Shown here one piece after another: positions 36,545 through 48,500 of a DNA stretch of 64,000 bases. The stretch lies in assembly GCF_029227915.1 (NCBI RefSeq), contig NC_079888.1, positions 8,167,001 to 8,231,000 on the forward strand, read 5' to 3'. The notes under the pieces are model-generated. The model was not told the DNA's origin and ran no database searches. It saw nothing but the letters and a program-made list of their open reading frames with translations. This stretch comes from Hydractinia symbiolongicarpus. Taxonomy: Eukaryota; Cnidaria; Hydrozoa; Anthoathecata; Hydractiniidae. Made by a program: the position numbers and the translations under genes. Within the stretch, counting starts at the first letter, position 1; the number at the start of each line of letters is the position of its first letter.

Positions 36545-39500
36545 TTAAATGATATATATTTCTCTAAATGGTGCATGACTGTCAAGGTTGTCTGTTCTCA
36601 TTAACTCGTACTGTTCCATAAGATATTTTCTTTCAATAGAGCTGTTGTAGAAACTTTTTTTGTTGCGCCGAACATTGTCCATAAACGAGTTGGCTATGAA
36701 CTGACCAAGTCGAATAGCCTGTGGGGAATGCGGAATAGATATTGTTGTGGCCCATTCGAACATAGTCTTTTCTGGATGAAATTGAATACCATAGAATGGA
36801 AACTTTTTACCTAGAAAAAAAAAGAATTGTGGATTTATAAAATTTTGTCATATAGGGTTAGCTACAAGATTACTTGACCTTTCTACCCTGGTACAAGCTG
36901 CTTTTTATAACCAGTATATTGGTTTCTAAAAAAAATCAATAATTGCAGCCTTTAAAAGCAACTTTATCGAGTCCCTGTTTTTTCACATGGCGGAGACGAC
37001 ATTCTTTGATTGTTTATATTTCTCAACCCTTGAATTGACTTCAGAAAGTTTTATTGTAAACGAGGCTATTATTTGTTCACCCTAAAACTATATTTATAGT
37101 GATGAAATCTTTTAAGAAGCATTATTTATCACCAAAATGCGGTAACGTGTGATTTGAAAAAACTAATTTTTTTGGGATATACTGATATATAACATAGCAT
37201 AGCTCAATTTACCCGGCTAACTGTTATAATTTACTAATACCTCTTTGGGAAAAAGTATAGGTCTTCAGATTGTGGCTAGCTATATATTCAATAAGAAAAC
37301 AAAACCGAAGCTAGCTTACATAGCTAGCTAGCTAAATATATAATATATTTTCAACGTCCTATAAATGTTGGCAAAATCGAATTTTTATAAGCAATCCAGT
37401 TGATAAGTCAAAGTTTAAAATTGGTTAAAAAATGAAGCATCTTGCTCAGCAACCTTTAGTCCTTATATCTACGCTATCATTCCTTCCCTTCTCTTGGCTA
37501 GCAACTTTCCCAGTTGAACTATGATCAAGAAGAGCAATCTAATGTCTGATCCAAGAGCTTAGAGATTAATCTACTTGTTTATCGCGTAAATGCATTATAT
37601 AGCTAGTAACATAAATTTTTGCTTCGGATTGTACGTTTTTATGATCTTCAACAAATATGTCTTGTGTTTAATTTCATTTCAACTGTAAATTCTTTTTGTG
37701 GTGTTGTTATACCCAAATTTTGTTTCAAAACGTGACATTTTTCTAGGTAGTGTACATGTGACTTTTGCGACTAAATTTTGCTTAAGTGTAATGTGTCTGC
37801 TTCCTACTGATATATAACAGACCAACAAACTTTTTTTATACTTGTTGCTATGTAGTCACATCAGTTGTTTAAAATTGAAAGATATATTTAGCTGGTCTGA
37901 CTTAAACTACACTTTTGGAAAAACATTTGGTTTTATAAGTAGAAAAAATAATATAAAGTAAAAAATAAGATAATATTTTTATGTACATACATGTTAGCAA
38001 GGTAGCTAGGTAGTCTTTTCTCACCCATTTAAATTTCCAAAAGTCATATTTTTTACAAAGATTTAAAAAGAACTATAACATCTCTCTTAAAAATATTTAT
38101 TGTTTGGCTCACTGCTTTTGGGTCGATTTTTTGGAACATTTATCATAGTCAGGCAACCTCTCATGTTTCAATGATATCGTAACAAAATTCGCCATGGTAA
38201 ATCATTGCATTTATTATGACGCGTGAATAAATTATCATGTTGGATAACTATCCTAATGTCAAGTCAATGGGACTCATTCTTACCGTGGCTGATTAGAACA
38301 TTCTGTCCCGTAACAGGATAGTCGACGTGCGGTCAAACATTTGAGATGTGCGTCATAAGACTCGACCAAACGTTTTGATGTTCAACCGCACATCTCCATG
38401 TCCGCAAGTCCGTACGTTTCAAATTATGTTCGGCCGAACTTTTCAGAGAACATGGTCGATATATTTATTGAGTTTTAGACGTCCGGCCTGGTGTTTGTAT
38501 TAGGGACCTTACGAAAAGCGCGACGAAGGTGAGGACGACGACGGATCTTACAAATTTACTTCAACTGAGCATGCGCGAAATGAGGATTCCCACATGCTAC
38601 CGTTCCGTTGCAATCGTGCGCAGATAGAACGTAAGTAAAATTTTGTACTTATTTTACACTTTTTAGTTCATTTTTACACTGTTTCGATTATTAAGATCTT
38701 CAATTGTATCGAACTTACTCATACATTGAATATATCATTTATTTAGCATTATTTGATTGCAAAAATTGCTAGCAGCATTTTTGTAGCTGACCTAAGCTAC
38801 CTCCAGCTAAAACTTTTTTGTACTTTCTGTTTAGATTATGGGGGAAAACAGTGTCCAGCAACAGAGTAAAAATAGGTATATAAAAAAGTTTTTCAACTTT
38901 TTTTCTTGCATAAGCAATCACTTGATACATGAAAATTCAGTATATATATTTTTAAAATATACAGAATATGTATTTTTGGAGTTTAACCATGAGCATAATA
39001 CCTGTGCCTGTTGTTTTCTTAGAAAAATGTGTTGGACTTCTGAGCATGAGGTAATGTTTTTTAGAGAAGTTTTGGTTGCTGATTTGTTTTCGAAAAAAGA
39101 TGGATCAAGAGAAGGAGAATTTGTCTTGAAGAAATTGCGGCTAATTTAAACAAAGGTGAAATGTTATGGTTTAGAGTAGATCAGAGAGCCCTAAGAAACA
39201 ACTTGAAAAAATTATTACAATCTTTTGTATGACTTGAAATTGAACCACTGTCAGAGACCAATGAACTTTTGCAGGAAATATACGAACGTAAAATGAGGCT
39301 GAACGTTTAAACACATCAGAGAGTGCAGCAAAAACTAAGAAAATTGATGAAGAAAAAAAACAGGCTGAAGATATGCTGAAAATGTCTACTGAAAGATTAT
39401 CTGAAACAAGAAAACGAAAACAAGAGGGAGATTCTCAAGATGAAACCCCTAAGAAACGCTCTTCTGGTGGTGATACTATTGCATATTTACGTGAGAAGTC

Positions 39501-42500
39501 TGAAAAAGACTTCCAATTAAGACAAGACGAATTAGAATTACGAAAAGAGAAGTTGAAAGAAACCAAGGCTAGGGAGGAAACTTTAATTTCCCAATCTAGT
39601 GCAATGATCAATTTACTTACAAAGTGTTGAAATGTAAACTTTATATATTTGCAGAGTTGCTTCGACTGCTCCAATAACTTTATGACTCTATGACTCTAAA
39701 ATTTACAAGACGTTCTCCTATTTATATATTAAAGATAAAATACTTTAGAATGTTCTAGTATATTCCAGATGTTCTATATTTACTATTAGTAGTTTCTAGT
39801 ATAGTTATCTTATTTCTGGAATATTCTCCAATGTCCCTTATATTTCTAGATAGTACACAAGGTTCTAGAATGTTCTTGCGGCAAGAGTGCCTATTTTCAA
39901 CACTCCTCCTCACTCGCAGTCCGTAAGGTTCTTCAATCCGATCATCGTTCGCAACTTATCAAACTGTACTCGTCCGATTCCTTTCGTCATTATATCTGCG
40001 ATCATATCTCCACTTTGATTGCTTTAGAAAATGTATTTGGATCTTCTTCTTGAGTGATGTATACACATTCTCCGTAACGATCAGGAGGCCGTCGTTCTCT
40101 TACTTGTCGCTCTTGCTCCTCCTGTATTTGATTATATGTGTTTTCTTCACGAGGTTGTAATTCGATCTCTACTTTTGGTTCGTCTATGTCACGGTCGTCT
40201 TTCAATTCACCACAGATTTCATTGAATGTCACATTTCGGCTGTAAAAGACTCTCTTCTTGTCGTTGTCATATAGACGATATCCCTTGATTCCATCACCGT
40301 ATCCAAGAAATACACTCTTCTTGGTTTTTGAATCAAGTTTCTTTCTTTCATCTTTTGGTACGTGAGCATACGCATCACATCCGAAAATTCGTAGATTTTC
40401 GACATTTGGTTTCTTTCCAGTTAATACTTCAAAGGGTGTCTTCCCTTTAACTGCTGTCGTTGGACATCGGTTACGAAGGTACGTTGCTGTAGCCAAGGCT
40501 TCGGCCCAAAATCGTTTTGGTAACTTTGAATCTGCTAACATTGATCTTACAGATTCCATGAGTGTTCTGTTCATCCTCTCTGCAACTCCATTTTGTTGCG
40601 GTGTTTTCGGAATTGTCAACTCATGATGAATACCTTCTTTCTTCAAATAGTCTTCGAACTCTTTGGATGTATATTCTCCACCATTGTCAGTTCTAAACGT
40701 TTTTATCTGAATTCCAGTCGATTTTTCCACAGTTGCTTTCCATTCTTTAAAATTCTCAAACACTTCACTTTTGTGTTTCATGACATATACCCATACGTAT
40801 CTTGATTTATCGTCAATGAATGTAACAAAATATTCTGCACCACTAAGTGATTTTGTTTCTATCTTTCCACAAACGTCGCTATGGATTATACCAAGGAGAT
40901 TTTTCGATCGATCTCCTCCTGTCTTCGGAAACGGTATTTTGCTTTGTTTCCCATCAATGCACGGTTCACAAAATGTCGGTTTCTTTGTTGCATCATAATC
41001 AAACCCTTTAACAAGTTTGTCCCTTGCCAATCGTTTAAGATTCTGCACACCGAGATGACCGTATCTTCTATGCCAAATTTCTTCCTTTGTTGTAGCGTTA
41101 TTATCACATTTCATAACTGTGTGATTCTTCTTATTTCTCAATCCATTACAGTTGAGATGGTAAAGGTTCCCATGCTTTGTTGCTGTACCAATGATTCCGT
41201 GTTTCGCATCCACGATGTCACATTTGAAATCTTCAAACTGAAACTTCTTTCCATTTGTTGCAGCTTTTGATACACTAAGTAAATTGTACGAAAGTTGTGG
41301 TACAAATAAGACATCAGATAACTTGCATACAACGTTTCTGTTTTCTGAAATGTTCATTTCCAAGGTTACTGTTCCTTTTCCAATTGCTTGTACTGAATAT
41401 CCATCACCGACAGTGATATCTTGTGGTATTTCAAGTGACGAAATTTCTTCGAACAATTCCTCTTCGTTACACATGTGACATGTTGCGCCTGAATCAACTA
41501 TCCAGTTACTTTTTCCTTTGACTGCCAAAGTATTTTCAGCAACTAAACTGATGATTTCTTCGTCATCATCTTCTTCTTCTTCAGCCGTACACACATTTTG
41601 CGGCTTCATTCGATTTTTACCGTACGTCGAAGGAGTCTGTCTCTCGAACTTCTTCGTTAATTCTTTGCAATATCGTTTCACATGACCAATCTTTCCACAG
41701 TGATAACATCTGGGTCCCTTTCTTGGCTTTCCATGATTCGATGTCATTGCTTTGACATTCGTTTCCAAAGTGTCCTTATCTTTCCGCTTGCTTTCCTCGT
41801 GTAACAATCGTTCAGTTACGACTTCAAGCTTCGGTACTTCAGCACTAGCCTCCAGAGCTGTAACTAGCATATCATACGAGTCCGGTAAGCTTGCTAACAA
41901 ATGAACAACTTTACTTTCATCATCCAACGGGTCTCCAATAATTGCAAGTTCATCGAAAATTTCTGTCAAAGCTTTAACGTGCTTTTGAACAGATTGCTCA
42001 TCTTTCAACTTCAAGTCATACAACTTCCTGCGTAGTGTCAATTTATTACTCCATGTCTTCTTTTGGAACTGGTCTGCCAACTTCTTCCAAACCTCAGTAG
42101 GATCTTCTGGATCTGGTCCAAGCAGGTATAACAGCGTTGGTTCCACCGACAAAACAATCGTTGCTAACGCACGATCTCTACGCAAATTAAATTTCGGAAT
42201 TTCTCTCTCTTCAGTTGGAGCATTTTCTCTTCCATCAACAATTCCCCAAAGTCCATCTTTGATTAACGCCATTCTACACTGTACCTTCCAGGTAGCATAG
42301 TTTGTTCCATTCAATGGTTTTATCAATACTTTGGTGCTTTCCATCGCCATTTGTTCCGTATTCAACTAATCCGGATAATCCGTTTCAGGTTTCCACAATA
42401 CGATTTTTCGTGCGAACTTTACACCAATCCAAACCAAAATCAAAACAAACTCGTCGGACACACAAGATGGCTTCTTCTTCTTGAATATTATTTCTGTATA

Positions 42501-45500
42501 TATTCAATCTTCTTGGGCATAGACTGGGCCCATAACCTGTTGAAATGTAAACTTTATATATTTGCAGAGTTGCTTCGACTGCTCCAATAACTTTATGACT
42601 CTATGACTCTAAAATTTACAAGACGTTCTCCTATTTATATATTAAAGATAAAATACTTTAGAATGTTCTAGTATATTCCAGATGTTCTATATTTACTATT
42701 AGTAGTTTCTAGTATAGTTATCTTATTTCTGGAATATTCTCCAATGTCCCTTATATTTCTAGATAGTACACAAGGTTCTAGAATGTTCTTGCGGCAAGAG
42801 TGCCTATTTTCAACACAAAGTTGGCAGATAAACGTCCTTAACCTTCAAATTATGTATATACATAGACGAAAAGTGAAAGAAATGTTATATTATGTTAATA
42901 CATTATGTTGTATATCTTGTTACATGTCTTTTATATCTGTATTTTGTTATTATATATAATATTGTTCCAACAAAGGTGGATCAAGGTTATAAAACTGTGA
43001 GATTTGATTTTTATACAAACACCCATGTGCATTTGTTAGTAGAGCACTGACTTTGTACATTTTTCCTACACTACTCAGGCCAACTTTCATATTCTTCTTA
43101 AAGTCTGTATGTTTGAAAGTATTTATAATTCCACCAAACACCCACTCAACAGACACCCTAGCAGCACTCATGTTTTTGTTGAAGTCTTTTTGTTGTTGAT
43201 TCAAATTTGCTCCAGCATAGGGACTGAGCAGGTGTCTTCTGAGAGGATAGGCAGGATCGCCACATATGCAGAGTATTTCTCCATTAGGACCATGTGAGAA
43301 CTGCTGAAGTGTCTGTAACAAACCTCACATGGCAAGAAGGGCACAATCATGTCTCTTGCCCTCCAATGGGCCGTATAAATTAGCAACCAATCCGTTAGAA
43401 GCACTGACAGCCTGATATTTCAAAGCATGATGCCTTTTGTGTCCTTGTATAACATTCTTTGTGCAACTTGTGGTCGACAACAGGCTCTTACAGTTCCATC
43501 TATAAACCCCCCCCCCCCCCAAACGTTGTCAAGTGGAGCACCCCTCATATGTATTACATTTGCAAATAACATCAAATTTCCTTGTGTTAACCAGGATTGG
43601 TTCATGGTATGCAGTAAATTTCCCCAGCTGCTATCTATGAAATCGATTGTTTGGTTAAAAATCATGCTTAGCTGCGGTTCAGCCATATCAAATCGCGCAA
43701 TCATATCGAAGTATCTACAGGGGTAGGTTAGTCTACTTAAAACCACACACAGTGCTTCCAACGAATCAACTTTTAGGTCATAAAAGTAGCATGTTATTTC
43801 ACTTGGCATATTAAGAGCACGGACAAGTCGTAAAATGTCATTCTTCATAAGTCTAAACTCAGCAACCACATCATCGTCCCTCATTTCGTTTAAGTCAAAC
43901 TTTTTATAACATGTGTAGTCGAAATCAGGGTTCTTAGATGTATTCAAGTCATAGAGTAAAGAAAACTCTTCATCAGTAAATAAATTTCCTGAATAACAAT
44001 AGTGCAAAGTTTCTCTAGCTTCCCTAAAGTTCGGCATACTTTCACTTTCTGAAATGATTGTTTACCTAATTTGCGCCATATTTCTTAGGTCGTTGTGGCG
44101 GGTTTTCGTAACTCCGGCAAATGTTAAACATGACGCGCGTTGAAAATTATGCGGAAGCGTCGTCGTCTTTTAAGCGTCGCAATTTCTGTAAGTTCCCTAT
44201 TGCTTAATAGGGACCTTACGGTAATATGCAGCCGAACGTCTTGAAAGTCCAGCCGAATATCACAATCTTCGGTCGGATGTTGTAACATTAATTATACCTA
44301 AACATATTACTACTTAAAACATAAACTGATTATATACACAAATTTTTATTTTCAATGCCATATGTAAGCACCGCACTTCTGTAGTTGCGACAAAAATTGA
44401 CAAGAGACACAAATGTGGTTGATTTTACCACCTGAACACATCTGGTTCGGCCAGTTTAGTTGTAACAGACTGTACAGTAATGATAACCACTCACAACCTT
44501 GATAAGACAACTAACCAATCAGATTTCAAAATACAATTTTAAAAAAGAGGTTTGAAATTTCATATTACGGTTTTAAAAATCGGAAATTTTTTCTTTACAT
44601 AAACAGTTACGAAAGATTGCTTACAGACTATATATTCATTTTTTTTCTGATATAACACATGTTATGTCGCACATGCTCTATTCGGCATAATACACCAAGA
44701 ACTTCATTGTATTGACTCTGACATATCTTATTTAGTTAAGATTTACGTTATGTTAAGCAAGCACGTCTCTTTCCTTCTCTCTGCCAACCCACGCAACATA
44801 ACAATTGGCGACGAGAATTTTGTGAGGGATGAAGATGGCAAAGCTTATGCAAAATATACCCTTCGTGGAACCGTTTACAATCGATTAAACAAGCCACAAC
44901 AAATTTAGACAAGAAATGGCAATCATACTTAGAAGAATTTGAATTATTCATAACAGCATCTGGCGTGAGTGAACAAAAACAAAAAATCGGACTTCTGCTT
45001 CACCTTGGTGGTAGAGACTTACGAGAAGTCTACAAAACAGTAAAACAAGAAAACGACTCGTACAATGAAGTCAAAGAAAAATTAACGACGTATTTTATTC
45101 CGAAGAAAAATATAACATACGAACGATTCGTATTTAAAAGTGCAAGACAAGAGGTAAGTGAGTCTTGCTCGTCGTACATAACAAGGCTTAAGACTCTCGC
45201 AGACACATGCTCATTCAATGATCAATCCGAAAACGAAATACGCGACCATTTTATTTTTACATGTCGATTAAAAAGTTTAAAGAAGAAATTACTCCAAGAA
45301 GAAAATCTTACGTTAGAAAAACTGTTAGAAATTAGTCGGAATCTAGAAATATCGCAGAAACAAGCAGCCGAAATTGCTACAACAAAGTCGTCGTCAAGTT
45401 CAACTGAAGACGAACAAGTGAACAAAATTCATCGTAGTAACGGACATTATAAACCCCATCAAAAACGACACGACGATCGAAATCGTAGTAACCATAGCAA

Positions 45501-48500
45501 CAAGTATTGTTTTAAATGTGGAGAACACTTTACACCGAATCATCAAAAGATGTGTTATGCTATTGGTAAGAAATGTTATAATTGTGGTAAATCGAATCAT
45601 TTATCAAAAGTTTGCAGAAATAAACCAACCAAATATGATGGTAAAAATCGACGTATTCGAAAAGTCGAAGAAGAAACCGACAGTGATAATTCTGAAGATG
45701 ACCTAGGTCAAGCATTTGCTGTTTTATTTTCTGTCAATCATAATTATGAAGAAGTATCGAAGCGTAAGAAAACAAAGATTGTGCTGAAATTTAATGACGT
45801 AAATACAAATGTTATTATCGACAGTGGCGCTGATATAAATATAATCGATAGAAATACTTACAATAGAATTCAAAATACCTGTAAACCTATTCAATTAAAA
45901 CGTGCGACAAAGAATATATTTCCGTACGAAAACCACTGAAAATGCTTGGTTTCTTTCATCCAACATTAGAAAGTGAATTCACTATTGTTACCGCCCCTGT
46001 TTACGTAATCGATAATGAATCAGCAGGTTATCTGATTGGCTACTCAACAGCCAATGATTTAAAGTCGCTTTAAATTAAAAATGCCAACAACGTATCAGCC
46101 AATCAGAAAATTAAAGACAACGCCTTTCAAAATGTACCGAACGATTATTGAAAAATCTGCGAAAAATTCCAATATTTATGTCATGGAAAAGGAAAATTTT
46201 TAAGTTATAAATGTAAACTAAAAATCGATCCGAATATATCTCGACGCTCGTGAGATCAACAAAGCTATCGTACGACAAAAAATATCCAATTCCTACAGTT
46301 GATTCGCTTATCGACGAAATCGGAGATTAAAACGTGTTTAGTAAAATAGACTTACGTGAAGCGTATACTCAAATCAAGCTAGATGAAGAATCAAGTAAAA
46401 TAACAAGTTTTATTACCAACGAAGGTGTTTACAAGTTCAATCGTTTAATATATGGAATTAGTGATGCCGGCGATATATTTCAACAATGCTTGCAATCGAA
46501 AATCAGTGATTTACATGGAGTCGAGTGCATCAGCGACGACATCATAGTCTACTCGAAAAACATCCATGAACACAAAGAACTATTAAGTAAATTGTTTAAA
46601 CGTTTGAAAACTCATGGGTTTAAAGTAAATGGTAGTAAATGCTTAATTGGTAAAAGTACTATATCATTTTTTGGTATTATTTTATCGTCAAGTGGTATCC
46701 GTCCAGACCCAGAGAAAGTCCAGTGCTTATCAAATGCAAATGCACCAACAAACGTAAGTGAGTTAAAATCATTTTTAGGACTCTGTACTTACATGAGCCG
46801 CTTTATTCAGAACTTTTCCGAGAAAACTACCCCTCTTCGCGAATTGGTAAAGAAAGATGTAACATTTACATGGACAGATCGCCATGAACAGGCATTTCAA
46901 ATGTTAAAATCTGAGCTAACTTCTAATACCGTTGTATCCTTTTTCGATCCCCGTAAATCGATAACATTGTGGGTCGATGCTAGCAATTATGCTATTGGTG
47001 GTATTCTTTTACATCCGGATGACGAAGGACATCCAAAACCTGTCTCTAACACCTCTCGTGCATTATCTCAAACTGAACAAAAATATTCAGGTACTGAAAA
47101 AGAAAGTTTAGCCGTAGTCCACGCTGTTTCAAAATGGCATGTTTATTTATATCATGCAGAATTTACAGTTATAGTTGATTATAATCCGTTAAAGTTTATT
47201 TTAACATCACGTACTAGAGCTACGCCGCGAATCGAAAGATGGCAGATAAAACTTCAAAGTTACCGATTTGATATTATTTATAAACAAGGTGCGAAAAATA
47301 TTGCTGATTACATTAGTAGAATACGTAAAAATGCTCCAACTGGTGAAAACATTACAAATGAATATGCAAATTTAATTACAACAAGAAGCCCTGGGGGCTC
47401 TAAGAATTTCCGCTTGCTACCAAAATATTTGATGACAACCTGCTAATTCGTTGTGTTATCGTACCAAACATTCGAAGAGTTTTGGTGCATGAAACTCGAA
47501 GATAAAGCACACAAGTGACATTATATCTTACAACAAACGCAAACAAAACGAAACGTGTCATAATAAACTCACACTTTAAAAGAAATTGCTAACAAAGAAT
47601 ACAGCCTATCATTCATGGTTGAAAGTCTTGCGATTGAAACGTTTATGGTCTTAAACGGCATTTAGTTTACAAAAAATCAAAATTTTGATGTGACCATCAT
47701 TTTCAGCATACTTTTTTTATTAACTGTGCCAATTTTTGTCGAAAATAAAGCAGTTTTAATTTTTGGATAAATTTTGGCCTAAAATGACATTTAGGTGACA
47801 AAAAATCAAACTTTTGTACCATCATCATTTTTAGCATACTTTATTTGTTAACTGTGCCAGATTTAGCCGAAAATGAAGTGGTTTTAATTTTTGGATCAAT
47901 TTTGGCCTAAAATGGCATTTAGGTGACAAAAATCAGAATTTTGATGTCACCATTATGTTTAGCATACTTTTTTTGTTAACTTTGCTATTTTTTGTTGAAA
48001 ATGAAGTAGTTTTAATTTTTGGACCAATTTTGACCTAAAATGACATTTAGGTGACAAAAATCAAAATTATTATGTCACCATTATGTTCAGCATACTTTTT
48101 TTGTTAACTGTGCCAAGTTTTGTCGAAAACAAATACCAATTTTGTCCTGAAAAATGATTTAGATGACTTCCCAGTAGTTAGGGAGCTTGGGTATGAAGTT
48201 GACGGAGGAATCTGTGACGGATGAACGTGTAATCCCAGGGTCGATTTTTTCTCAAAAAATGCTCCGAAAGAAAAAAACGACGGTTTTAAAGAATTTCCTA
48301 CGCCTTCGGGCGCGGAAATTCAAAAAATTCCATACCACACTCTATGTCGTTAAATGAAATACGCACAGCCTCGGAACATGATGACGAAATTCAAGAAAAA
48401 CGTAAAGCACTTACATCGGACAATTGGTCCTCGTTACAAAAATATGAAGTTTATAAAGAAGAATATTATGAAGTTAATGGTATTATATTACGTAGAAATC

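Larger units (their letters stand above)
39625..42815 (-). mobile_element. Copia LTR retrotransposon, RT-deleted, very young
   Basis: The 3,191-bp element has two 278-bp LTRs that look identical base for base and is flanked by the 5-bp duplication CAAAG (39620-39624 and 42816-42820). LTRs begin TGTTG and end CAACA. The coding strand is minus. It holds gag, protease and integrase, but the reverse transcriptase/RNase H part of pol is missing, so it must have moved using enzymes from a complete relative. Confidence 0.95.
38503..44197. mobile_element. PIF/Harbinger transposon (with nested Copia)
   Basis: Left end GGGACCTTACGAAAAGCGCG and right end (reverse-complemented) GGGAACTTACAGAAATTGCG are followed in both arms by GCGACG...GACGACGACG, so the inverted repeats are imperfect. 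Inside, a Myb-like gene on the plus strand and a transposase gene on the minus strand converge, the classic two-gene Harbinger layout. Removing the 3.19-kb Copia insertion leaves an element of about 2.5 kb. Both genes are broken. A TTA on the left has no exact counterpart on the right (TAT), so the target duplication is uncertain. Confidence 0.75.

Noticed and set aside
40593-41478. Plus-strand frames of 64-129 codons
   Set aside because: They are antisense shadows of the Copia polyprotein.
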